Below, piece after piece: positions 1-5,700 of a stretch of 6,453 bases of DNA; the first letter of the stretch is position 1; the number at the start of each line of letters is the position of its first letter. Below the pieces are notes generated by a model. It had not been told where the DNA came from. It searched no databases and worked only from the letters and a program-made list of their open reading frames with translations. A program made the position numbers and the translations under genes. The DNA comes from JASHVB01 sp049522565. Lineage in GTDB: Bacteria; Pseudomonadota; Alphaproteobacteria; Acetobacterales; Acetobacteraceae. The DNA lies in the NCBI GenBank assembly GCA_049522565.1, contig JBEKNT010000396.1, forward strand, positions 1-6,453. The letters run 5' to 3'.

Positions 1-48
1 ATGCGACGGGCGAGAAAGCTGCGTGCCGACCCGATCACCCTCACCCTC

Positions 49-90
49 GATGCTTCGCATCTTGACCTCTCCCGCTCTCGCGGGAGAGGT
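49..90. repeat. Tandem hairpins, REP-like palindromic element
   Basis: Two inverted repeats sit side by side. The first is a 5-bp stem GATGC / GCATC with loop TTC (49-61). The second is a perfect 11-bp stem ACCTCTCCCGC / GCGGGAGAGGT with a 4-base loop TCTC (65-90). On the minus strand they begin 6 bases after the stop codon of the SMP-30 gene, so the larger hairpin could stabilise or end that transcript. No T-run follows it in that direction, so a classical Rho-independent terminator is not supported. The look (a CT-rich motif, a small hairpin, then a CTCTCCC-type palindrome) resembles repetitive extragenic palindromes that I recall being common in GC-rich alphaproteobacteria. Only one copy of this type is visible here. 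Confidence 0.6.
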
Positions 91-96
91 TTACCA

Positions 97-1017
97 TTAC
101 CCCTCGTATGCCAGCCGTAGCCCCGGCTCCGGCCAGTCCATCGCCACTAGCTTCCCGGTGCCCGACAGCGTCATGAACGCCGTGCGCAGATCCGGCCCGC
201 CGAAGCAGATGTTGGTGCAGAACATGTCGGGCATTGCCACCTGCCGCAGCAGCTTGCCGTCCGGCGCGATCACGCTGACCGAGCCGTTCACCAGCGTCGC
301 CACGCACACGTTGCCCGCCGCGTCCACCGCCAGGCTGTCGAAGCGCTGGAACCCGCCGAGCCCGGCGACGATCCGGCCGCCATGCGGCGACGGGAACTCG
401 GCCTTCCGCACCACGCCCGGCGCGACGATGTCGAACGCCCAGAGTCGCGCCGTCTCGGTCTCCGCCACGTACAGCACGCGCCCGTCCGGCGACAGGCCGA
501 TGCCGTTCGGCGTCAGGATCGGATGCGCCACCTCGACGATCTTCGAGCCGTCCGCCAGCGCATAGTACACCCCGCCCCAGTCGCGATCGCGCGCCCGCGC
601 CTTGCCCAGATCGGTGAAGTAGAAACCTCCCGCGCTGTCGAACACCAGGTCGTTGGGACCGAGCAATCGGTGCGAACCGCAACGATCGTACAGCACCGAT
701 ACCGCGCCGGTCTTCGGGTCCACGCGCTCGATCCGACCGCCGGTGTAGTCGGACGGCACGCCGGCGGGGCGGAGCATGTTCATCTCGGTGCGCCACAGGA
801 AGCCGCCGTTGTTGCACACGTAGAACGCGCCGTCCGGCCCGATCGCCAGCCCGTTCGGGCCGCCGCCGGTATGCGCCAGCACCGTCACCGTGCCGTCCGG
901 CGCCACGCGGCTGACGGTCTGGCGCTCGATCTCCACCAGCACCACCGAACCGTCGCGCATCGCCACCGGTCCCTCCGGAAAGCGCAGCCCGCTTGCCACC
1001 ACGCGGATGTCGCTCAT
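97..1017 (-). CDS. SMP-30/gluconolactonase (LRE)-like family protein
   Basis: This is a complete 306-residue protein with the six-bladed beta-propeller pattern of the SMP-30/gluconolaconase/LRE family, which hydrolyses sugar or other lactones using a bound divalent metal. The expected metal ligands are visible: E15 in FPEGP, N171 in LTPNGIGLSPDG and D227 in RFDSLAVD. N122 in GPNDLVFD is the usual substrate-contacting Asn. Repeated blade motifs occur at GPNGLAIGPDG (about 54-63), GPNDLVFDSAGG (120-131) and SPDGRVLYVAET (176-187). There is no signal peptide, so it is probably cytoplasmic. I chose the ATG at 1017 because GGGGGGAGA lies 8 bases upstream (1026-1034) and the family's N-terminus begins here. 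The frame stays open to 1176, but those extra 53 residues are Arg/Ala-rich and not family-like. It is monocistronic in this view, and the exact substrate cannot be read from sequence. Confidence 0.93.
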   Translation of the reverse strand: MSDIRVVASGLRFPEGPVAMRDGSVVLVEIERQTVSRVAPDGTVTVLAHTGGGPNGLAIGPDGAFYVCNNGGFLWRTEMNMLRPAGVPSDYTGGRIERVDPKTGAVSVLYDRCGSHRLLGPNDLVFDSAGGFYFTDLGKARARDRDWGGVYYALADGSKIVEVAHPILTPNGIGLSPDGRVLYVAETETARLWAFDIVAPGVVRKAEFPSPHGGRIVAGLGGFQRFDSLAVDAAGNVCVATLVNGSVSVIAPDGKLLRQVAMPDMFCTNICFGGPDLRTAFMTLSGTGKLVAMDWPEPGLRLAYEG

Positions 1018-1025
1018 GTCCGTTT

Positions 1026-1034
1026 CTCCCCCCG
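1026..1034 (-). promoter_or_regulatory. Ribosome binding site of the SMP-30 gene
   Basis: On the minus strand the purine run GGGGGGAGA sits 8 bases before the ATG at 1017. It decides the start: the longer reading from 1176 would place this site inside the gene. Confidence 0.7.
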
Positions 1035-1305
1035 ATTGCCTGGCTAACGGAGCGTAGTTCCCGAGGCCGGGCAAGACCAGCGCTGAGGCCGCAGCGATCG
1101 ATCGTCTGCGGACGGCAGGCGCACGGCTGCGGGCTGTCTCGCCGTTGCGGCGGCACCATAGCCGCTGACATGCCAAGAGGCTTGGTCGGGCCCCTTTGCC
1201 TATCGCGCCAGCCCAACCATCGGTGGCCTGCTGTTACGTCGCCACACGGGACTGGATGCTAAGGACGCGCGGGGGAAACAAGTGCTTCAAGCGGCCCCGA
1301 GGCAG

Positions 1306-1337
1306 CACCCGTGTCGTGGCCGGCCATGACACGGGTG
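1306..1337. repeat. 32-bp near-perfect palindrome
   Basis: The arms CACCCGTGTC (1306-1315) and GACACGGGTG (1328-1337) are perfectly complementary. The centre TGGCCGGCCA (1317-1326) is itself a perfect palindrome. Only the pair G1316/T1327 departs from full symmetry, and in RNA it would be a G-U wobble. The whole 32 bp could therefore form a cruciform in DNA or a very stable hairpin in RNA. Neither side has a T-run, so a standard intrinsic terminator is not supported. It lies downstream of the minus-strand PEP-CTERM gene and upstream of the minus-strand SMP-30 gene. It could be a transcript-end stabiliser, a large operator or a repeat-family member. Confidence 0.8.
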
Positions 1338-1545
1338 TGGCGATCCGCCCGTCAATGATTCGGTTATTGCGCGGCGAACCCTAACCGCCACTGACAACGT
1401 CACGGCAGACATCCCCGGCCGCCGCGCCAGACGATTGGCGTGCCGACTGGACGGATGTTACGCCGCGGCGCCCGGCACCGCGCGTGGACGGGTTTGGCAC
1501 CGCGGTACGCGTCGAAACGGGGCTGCCATGATTTCTCCGCGAAGC

Positions 1546-2346
1546 TCAACGCGCGCGTCTGCGGCGGCTGAAGCCGAGGCCGGCCAAAGCCACACCGAGC
1601 AGCATGAGGCTGGCGGGTTCGGGGACCGAGTCCAGGGTAAGCGAATTCACAGTGAGGGTCTCCTGGCCGGTACCCGGGGCGCCGGTCAGGCCCATACCGA
1701 TCCAGATTCCTTGCAGCGATTCGTCATCCAAAACGGCAAACTCGGCCAGCCAGGCATCTATCGTTTTTGCGTCCTGCTGTCCGCTTGGTCCGCTTGGTTG
1801 CAGATAATTTCCTGTTGTGTTGTCATAAAGGTTGAACAGCGTTGAATTCGGATTCGCGGCCAGGGTATCATTGCCCGCACCCGAAAGAGTGGCGGGCTGA
1901 AACTCGATCATGAGAATCTGATCTCCGGCGGCATGTTGGCCCAGACTGTCGCTGCTGTCGGTAAAAGCCAGCAGGTAAAACGGGCTGTCGGTGCCAGCCG
2001 TCGAGTACGACACATTGGCAGTCAGGCCAAGTAAACCACCCAGTGTCAGATTCACCGGATAACCGGGCGTACTCGCGCTGAACTGCAGCTTGCCGTAGTC
2101 CGTGCTCACTGGAATGCTGAGAGCGACCGCACTGTTCGCGCCGCACGTTGCGTCAAGCGGCCCGGCAACGTTGCCAGAGCTGCCACCGAATCCCCCGGGA
2201 CCGGGAACCGCGGCACTTGGACACAAGGTGACCTCCGACACCCCGGCCCTCGCCGGACTGGCGAGCCCGAACGCGCACGGCATGACCGCGGCCGCAGATC
2301 CAAGCAACACTTGCCCGAGGAACCGGAACGCTGGTGACTTCGACAT
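1546..2346 (-). CDS. PEP-CTERM sorting domain protein
   Basis: This is an exported protein of 266 residues. The N-terminus has a positively charged start, a hydrophobic segment (about 9-29) and a likely signal peptidase I site after SPARA (residue 34). The C-terminus is a textbook PEP-CTERM signal: VPEPAS at 241-246, a hydrophobic membrane segment (about 247-260) and the basic tail RRRR near 261-264. In this family the tail is recognised and cleaved by an exosortase at the inner membrane, and the protein is then released or surface-anchored, usually together with exopolysaccharide. No exosortase gene is in the window. The mature part is Gly/Ser/Thr/Asn-rich, looks beta-rich and has just two cysteines (C42 and C68). 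I recognise no other domain, so its specific job is unknown. The ATG is supported by AAGGA 9 bases upstream. It probably shares a transcript with the small upstream reading frame. Confidence 0.92.
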   Translation of the reverse strand: MSKSPAFRFLGQVLLGSAAAVMPCAFGLASPARAGVSEVTLCPSAAVPGPGGFGGSSGNVAGPLDATCGANSAVALSIPVSTDYGKLQFSASTPGYPVNLTLGGLLGLTANVSYSTAGTDSPFYLLAFTDSSDSLGQHAAGDQILMIEFQPATLSGAGNDTLAANPNSTLFNLYDNTTGNYLQPSGPSGQQDAKTIDAWLAEFAVLDDESLQGIWIGMGLTGAPGTGQETLTVNSLTLDSVPEPASLMLLGVALAGLGFSRRRRAR

Positions 2347-2352
2347 GTCGTT

Positions 2353-2709
2353 TCATCCTTGAATTTTCGTAAGAGAGCCGCTTTTGGTCTGTATGCACAA
2401 CGAAATTCCCGACGCGCTGCCCGCGGCGATCCACCGGGCCGGCGCCGCCGAACGTGCCGCGTGAACACCGCGCTCGACCGAACATGCAGACGTTTGGCCG
2501 CGGAGAACGCATGGTTTCCTGGGTTCTGGCGCGTTGATGGAATTCCCGGCCCGGGCGAGGCCGTTCGACGAGCCGGGCCGGTTTGGCGCGAAACCCGCAT
2601 ACACGCGCATGCTGCTCGGATCGGCGTCCGGCGCGGGATGACCCATCACGCAGGCCGATGCGGTATCGCCGAGCGGCATGGCAGCGCCGACACTTGCGGG
2701 TTCGCTCAT
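2353..2709 (-). CDS. Possible small protein of unknown function upstream of the PEP-CTERM gene
   Basis: This is an open frame of 118 codons that I do not recognise. Three features argue that it is translated: a strong Shine-Dalgarno sequence GGGGAGG 9 bases before the ATG, a sigma-54-like promoter about 40 bases further upstream, and a stop codon only 6 bases before the PEP-CTERM start. The product is rich in Ala, Ser, Gly, Pro and Arg, has four cysteines, and shows no signal peptide or membrane segment. The first half (to about residue 64) has GC-rich third positions like its neighbours. The second half and especially the last 15 codons are less convincing, and the other two minus-strand frames are also open across parts of it. 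It could be a real lineage-specific gene, the 5' half of a frameshifted gene, or simply the leader of the PEP-CTERM transcript. Confidence 0.4.
   Translation of the reverse strand: MSEPASVGAAMPLGDTASACVMGHPAPDADPSSMRVYAGFAPNRPGSSNGLARAGNSINAPEPRKPCVLRGQTSACSVERGVHAARSAAPARWIAAGSASGISLCIQTKSGSLTKIQG
2356..2360 (-). promoter_or_regulatory. Ribosome binding site of the PEP-CTERM gene
   Basis: AAGGA on the minus strand, 9 bases before the ATG at 2346. It overlaps the last codons of the upstream small reading frame (stop at 2353-2355), an arrangement typical of translational coupling. Confidence 0.65.
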
Positions 2710-2718
2710 ACACTATTG

Positions 2719-2725
2719 CCTCCCC
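2719..2725 (-). promoter_or_regulatory. Strong ribosome binding site before the 118-codon frame
   Basis: GGGGAGG on the minus strand with a 9-base spacer to the ATG at 2709. It is among the best Shine-Dalgarno matches in the window and is the main reason to take the small frame seriously. Confidence 0.55.
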
Positions 2726-2759
2726 AGAACGGTCTCGCAGCGTCTCCAAAGTTCGAGCC

Positions 2760-2774
2760 GCAATTCATGTGCCT
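2760..2774 (-). promoter_or_regulatory. Candidate sigma-54 (RpoN) -24/-12 promoter
   Basis: The minus strand reads AGGCAC-ATGAA-TTGC. The sigma-54 consensus is TGGCAC-N5-TTGC, so the essential GG and GC dinucleotides, the spacing and nine of the ten consensus bases in the two boxes match. Transcription would start near 2748, giving a leader of about 40 bases to the ATG at 2709 with GGGGAGG inside it. It points toward the PEP-CTERM gene. PEP-CTERM genes are known in some bacteria to depend on RpoN and the PrsK/PrsR two-component system, so the context supports the match. A chance occurrence cannot be excluded from one site. Confidence 0.55.
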
Positions 2775-2976
2775 CTCAATAAAACGGTGGAAAGTCAAAG
2801 ACATATCAGTAGCGACGCGGATTTCTGTCAGCATTCTGTAAAGCGTGCCGACGTTCGCGGCTGCGCGACCCGCCGGCGGGCCGTCCGGACGGCGGATCCG
2901 CGCTCTGGACGCATGGCGAACGATGCAGGTACGGCCTGCTCTGCCGCGCCGGCGGCGTCGCCGGCTGGCGAATTCA

Positions 2977-3010
2977 TCTTAGGTCAATTGTTGCGTTACT
3001 CTTATGTCAA
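2977..3010. repeat. Direct repeat of 11 bp, spaced 23 bp
   Basis: TCTTAGGTCAA (2977-2987) and TCTTATGTCAA (3000-3010) match at 10 of 11 positions and start 23 bases apart. They lie in an AT-rich patch between the divergent transcription units. On the minus strand each copy reads TTGAC(C/A)TAAGA. That includes a perfect TTGACA, but no -10 element follows at the right distance. The pair could be two half-sites for an activator or repressor of either unit, for example an upstream activator site for the sigma-54 promoter about 230 bases away. The function is inferred only. Confidence 0.45.
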
Positions 3011-3291
3011 CTATCGCGCAAAACGGCAGAAAAATACTGTAAAGAATCCCGACACTCCGCCGCGAAACCCGCGGTCCCGTCAGGTTGGGACAACCACGCC
3101 CACACGCGGTGCGCCGCGGCCGGACGCGCGCCGATCCGCGCTGCAAACGCGACTCCGGGCAGGGCGAACCATGACCGGTTGCCGGCACCCACGCCGTTTT
3201 TGTTGAACGCGGTCTCAGCCAGTGATATTCGGTAGCCGGGAAGCGCCCCAGCAAGCCACCGCCCGGCCGCAATATCCGGCCCTTTTGCGCC

Positions 3292-3296
3292 AGGAA
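3292..3296 (+). promoter_or_regulatory. Ribosome binding site deciding the fkbH start
   Basis: AGGAA lies 9 bases before the GTG at 3306. The other in-frame start, GTG at 3222, has no purine-rich sequence at a suitable distance, so this site favours the shorter protein. Confidence 0.6.
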
Positions 3297-3305
3297 CCCC
3301 CACCC

Positions 3306-5192
3306 GTGACCGACCTCCATTGGCTGCCGACCATCCCCGATTGGCGCGCCCGGCTGCGCGCCCTGGGCAGCGACCCGGCCACCGCCTGGGCGGAGGCCGT
3401 CGCTCTGGCCAATGCGCGGCTGAACTTCGTGCTGACCAATGCGCTGGACGAGACCGTGCGCCGCGCTTTCCCCGCGCCGCCGGCCGGGCTGGCCACCAGG
3501 CCGGTCCGGTTGGCAGTGCTCGGCTCCGCCACGCTGACCCATCTGCTGCCGGCGATCCGCGTCGCCGGGCTGCGGCGCGGCATCTGGATCGACACCTATG
3601 AGAACGATTTCGGCCAGTACGCGCAGGAACTGTCCGACCCGGGCTCGGGCCTCTTCGCATTCAAGCCGACCGCGGTGCTGCTGTCGCTGGACGCCTACCA
3701 TCTCGCGGCCGGTGTCACCGCCGGCCTGGACGCCGCCGGCGCCGACACCGCATTGGACGAGATCAAGGGCCGCATCCGCGAAACCTGGCGGCTGGCGCGC
3801 GAGGCGTTCCGCTGCCCGGTCATCCAGCAGACCGCGCTGCCGGTGCATCCCGCGGTGCTGGGCAGTAACGAACACCGGCTGCCCGGCTCGCGCGCCCGCT
3901 TCCTGGCGCGGCTGAACCAGGCGCTGCGCGGGATGGCCGACGCTGACGGCGTCGATCTGCTGGCGGTCGATGACCATGCGGCGCGCTGCGGCATCGAGCG
4001 CTGGCACGACACGGCGCTGTGGCACCGTTCCAAGCAGGAAATCGCCCCCCCCGCCGCGCCGCTGTACGGCGACCTGGTCGGCCGATTGCTCGCCGCCAAG
4101 CAGGGCCGTTCGTTCAAGTGCCTGGTGATGGATCTGGACAACACCATGTGGGGCGGCGTCATCGGCGACGACGGCATGGAGGGCATCGCGCTCGGTCAGG
4201 GCAGCGCGCTCGGCGAGGCCTACGTCGCCTTCCAGGACTACGCGCGCGAACTGACCCGCCGCGGCGTGATCCTCGCGATCTGTTCCAAGAACGACGAGGC
4301 CAACGCGGTCGAGCCGTTCGAGAAACATCCCGAGATGGTGCTGCGCCGGCCCGACATTTCCAGCTTTGTCGCCAACTGGTCGGACAAGGCCGGCAACCTC
4401 CGGGCGATCGCCGAAGAGCTGAACATCGGCCTGGATTCGCTGGTGTTCATCGACGACAACCCGTTCGAGCGCAACCTGGTGCGCCAGGAACTGCCGATGG
4501 TGGCGGTGCCGGAGGTGTCGGACGACCCGACCTACTATCCGCGCGCCATCGCCGACGCCGGCTATTTCGAGGGCCTGTCGGTCACCGACGAGGACCGCGA
4601 GCGCACCGCGCAATACCAGGAAAACAAGGCGCGCGATGCGCTGAAGGCCTCGGCCACCGACCTGCCGAGCTATCTGCGCGGGCTGGAGATGCAGCTTATC
4701 TGCAAGCGCTTCGACCGGCTGGGGTTGCAGCGGATCGTGCAGCTCATCAACAAGTCCAATCAGTTCAACCTCACGACGAAGCGATACACGGACGAGGACG
4801 TGCTCGCGGTCATGGCCGATCCGAGCGCGTTCGGCTTGCAGCTGCGGCTGCTGGACCGGTTCGGCGACAACGGGGTGATCGCCATCATCATCGGCCGCCT
4901 GCGGGAGAACCAGGACCTGTATATCGACACCTGGCTGATGAGCTGCCGCGTGCTGGGCCGCCAGGTGGAACCCACAACGCTGAACCTGATCGCGCAGGAG
5001 GCACTGAAGCTGGGCGCGCGGCGGCTGGTCGGCGAATACATCCCGACCAGGAAGAACGGCATGGTGAAGGACCACTACGCCAAACTGGGCTTCACCGTGA
5101 TGCAGCGCGACGAAGCCGGCGGCAACCGCAATATCATCGACCTGGCGAGCTTCAAGCCGGCTGATACCTTCATCCACGTGACCGAGGGCTGA
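3306..5192 (+). CDS. FkbH-like HAD superfamily (subfamily IIIC) protein
   Basis: The product has 628 residues from the GTG at 3306. Three parts are visible. The N-terminal part (about 60-250) resembles the SGNH-like domain of long FkbH proteins, with LAVLGSATLTHLLPAIRVAG and FGQYAQEL. Residues 270-390 form the HAD domain, with motif I DLDNTMWGG (nucleophile D276, then D278), motif II CSKND (S327, K328) and motif IV FIDDNPFER (D383, D384). The C-terminal part (about 455-615) is GNAT-like and contains LINKSNQFNLTTKRY and MSCRVLGRQVE (S546-E554). FkbH proteins take a glyceryl group from 1,3-bisphosphoglycerate, dephosphorylate it and load it on an acyl carrier protein, as in methoxymalonyl-ACP pathways. 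The ACP gene directly downstream fits this. No FkbG/I/J/K-like partners are in the window, so the final product is unknown. The frame is open back to 3222 but lacks a ribosome binding site there. Confidence 0.92.
   Translation: MTDLHWLPTIPDWRARLRALGSDPATAWAEAVALANARLNFVLTNALDETVRRAFPAPPAGLATRPVRLAVLGSATLTHLLPAIRVAGLRRGIWIDTYENDFGQYAQELSDPGSGLFAFKPTAVLLSLDAYHLAAGVTAGLDAAGADTALDEIKGRIRETWRLAREAFRCPVIQQTALPVHPAVLGSNEHRLPGSRARFLARLNQALRGMADADGVDLLAVDDHAARCGIERWHDTALWHRSKQEIAPPAAPLYGDLVGRLLAAKQGRSFKCLVMDLDNTMWGGVIGDDGMEGIALGQGSALGEAYVAFQDYARELTRRGVILAICSKNDEANAVEPFEKHPEMVLRRPDISSFVANWSDKAGNLRAIAEELNIGLDSLVFIDDNPFERNLVRQELPMVAVPEVSDDPTYYPRAIADAGYFEGLSVTDEDRERTAQYQENKARDALKASATDLPSYLRGLEMQLICKRFDRLGLQRIVQLINKSNQFNLTTKRYTDEDVLAVMADPSAFGLQLRLLDRFGDNGVIAIIIGRLRENQDLYIDTWLMSCRVLGRQVEPTTLNLIAQEALKLGARRLVGEYIPTRKNGMVKDHYAKLGFTVMQRDEAGGNRNIIDLASFKPADTFIHVTEG
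5184..5188 (+). promoter_or_regulatory. Ribosome binding site of the acyl carrier protein gene
   Basis: GAGGG within the last codons of fkbH, 9 bases before the ATG at 5198. The overlap with the upstream gene points to translational coupling. Confidence 0.55.
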
Positions 5193-5197
5193 TCCAT

Positions 5198-5440
5198 ATG
5201 CCGACCGAACCCGAAATTTACCGCGCGATGACAGAGATCTTCCACGACGTGTTCATGCGCGACGACCTGGTGCTGAAGGCGGAGCTGTCGGCGAAGGACG
5301 TGCAAGGTTGGGATTCGTTCAAGCAGATCGAAATCATCATGGCGACCGAGGAGCGGTTCGGCATGAAATTCACCACGCGCGAGCTGGACAGTCTGCAAAA
5401 TGTCGGCGACCTGGTGCGGGTGGTCGCGACGAGGACCTGA
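5198..5440 (+). CDS. Acyl carrier protein (phosphopantetheine-binding)
   Basis: An 80-residue acidic protein, the usual length of a stand-alone acyl carrier protein. The 4'-phosphopantetheine attachment site is S40 in GWDSFKQIEII, where DSF replaces the commoner DSL at the start of helix II. The surrounding pattern (helix I at about 4-20, the DDLVL loop, helix II at 40-52, ERFGMKFTTRELDSLQNVGDL at about 52-72) fits the four-helix carrier fold. The gene starts 5 bases after the fkbH stop, so the two are almost certainly cotranscribed, and the ACP is the likely acceptor of the group handled by FkbH. It is unlikely to be the fatty acid synthesis ACP, given this context and the divergent helix II. 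The modifying phosphopantetheinyl transferase is not in the window. Confidence 0.93.
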   Translation: MPTEPEIYRAMTEIFHDVFMRDDLVLKAELSAKDVQGWDSFKQIEIIMATEERFGMKFTTRELDSLQNVGDLVRVVATRT

Positions 5441-5508
5441 CATACGCGGCACAGTGCGGCCGGGCGCAACCGCATAGGCGTCAGGTTAACCGGGACGCGG
5501 AGAAGAAG

Positions 5509-5573
5509 ACTCCCCCCCTTTGAGGGCTTGAGCCGCGAAGCGGATCAAGGTTGGGGAGCGGGAGTGAATTTTT
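5509..5573 (+). terminator. REP-like composite hairpin, possible terminator of fkbH-ACP
   Basis: An outer stem ACTCCC / GGGAGT (5509-5514 / 5560-5565) encloses an inner hairpin with CTTGA-G-CCGC / GCGG-A-TCAAG arms (5527-5536 / 5540-5549). The inner hairpin has nine pairs, one G/A mismatch and the loop GAA. Three bases after the outer stem comes TTTTT (5569-5573) on the plus strand. It sits about 70 bases after the ACP stop. The hairpin-plus-T-run layout could end the fkbH-ACP transcript, although the stem is long and interrupted. The inner part also looks like a repetitive extragenic palindrome, so it may be both. Confidence 0.5.
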
Positions 5574-5587
5574 GCTCCGTCGAGGGC

Positions 5588-5662
5588 GATCCGGACAGCG
5601 CGACCAACGTCGTCAACGCGAGCGACGTCAAGCAAGTCCTCGGGCAATCTGGTGCCAACGCA
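5588..5662 (+). pseudogene. Possible decayed fragment of a dockerin-type repeat
   Basis: Between the two palindromic repeats, one plus-strand frame reads GDPDSATNVVNASDVKQVLG followed by QSGANA. The spacing of V-V-N-A-S-D-V and the following hydrophobic helix resembles half of a dockerin type I repeat (usual form D-x-N-x-D-G-x-V-N-x-x-D). The first calcium-binding Asp/Asn positions are degraded. There is no ribosome binding site, and both ends run into repeat sequence. The likeliest explanations are a fossil of a larger secreted protein carried with the repeats, or chance similarity. Confidence 0.25.
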
Positions 5663-5666
5663 CGCG

Positions 5667-5700
5667 AGAGATTGCTGCGCCGCGCTCGCAATGACAGGGG
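5667..5700. repeat. REP-like palindrome of the CATTGCGAGCG type
   Basis: Outer arms ATTGC (5671-5675) and GCAAT (5688-5692) enclose inner arms GCG / CGC (5677-5679 / 5683-5685). On the minus strand the sequence reads TGTCATTGCGAGCG and then CGGCGCAGCAATCTC. This is very close to a repetitive extragenic palindrome found in many bacterial genomes, whose translation (VIASAAQQS, HCERSEAIS) is a well-known source of false protein predictions. It lies between the convergent ACP and racemase-family genes. Confidence 0.65.

Larger units (their letters stand above)
1018..1545. other. Gene-free stretch between the SMP-30 and PEP-CTERM genes
   Basis: About 530 bases with no supported gene. Short open frames on both strands (for example 1196-1384, plus) have no family-like content or convincing ribosome binding site. 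The stretch must hold the promoter of the minus-strand SMP-30 gene, but I found no clear -35/-10 pair. It also contains the 32-bp palindrome at 1306-1337, listed separately. From 1338 to 1545, immediately downstream of the PEP-CTERM gene, I see no T-run terminator and nothing else I can name. Confidence 0.6.
2775..3305. other. Divergent intergenic region, PEP-CTERM side versus fkbH side
   Basis: About 530 bases with no supported gene. Two patches are clearly less GC-rich than their surroundings (about 2778-2845 and 2971-3050), as expected for regulatory DNA. The second contains the direct repeat at 2977-3010. From about 3050 to 3290 the DNA is GC-rich and open in several frames on both strands, but none has a recognisable product or a ribosome binding site. 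I could not find a convincing promoter for fkbH; there is no good -35/-10 pair or -24/-12 match on the plus strand. Confidence 0.5.

Noticed and set aside
41..1216. A 391-codon minus-strand frame overlapping the SMP-30 gene
   Set aside because: It is a different frame over the same DNA. It is Arg/Gly-rich with no motifs, while the SMP-30 frame has all catalytic-site residues.
2803..2831. Sigma-70-like promoter CTGACA-N17-TGATAT on the minus strand
   Set aside because: The -35 is good, but the -10 matches only three of six positions. The sigma-54 candidate nearby is better matched and better placed.
3005..3010. A perfect TTGACA on the minus strand as a -35 element
   Set aside because: No acceptable -10 hexamer occurs 16-18 bases downstream. 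The hexamer is better explained as part of the 11-bp direct repeat.
2583..3206. A 207-codon plus-strand frame across the divergent intergenic region
   Set aside because: It is Arg-rich without domains or a ribosome binding site, crosses the AT-rich regulatory patches and runs antisense to the promoter region of the PEP-CTERM unit.
3222..3305. A 28-residue N-terminal extension of FkbH from the GTG at 3222
   Set aside because: There is no Shine-Dalgarno sequence before 3222, the extension is not family-like, and AGGAA sits correctly before the GTG at 3306.
2979..5177. A 732-codon open frame on the minus strand, the longest in the window
   Set aside because: It lies antisense to the FkbH-like gene, whose family motifs are unmistakable. 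Its translation is His/Gln/Arg/Ala-rich in the manner of GC-rich shadow frames, with no ribosome binding site or domain.
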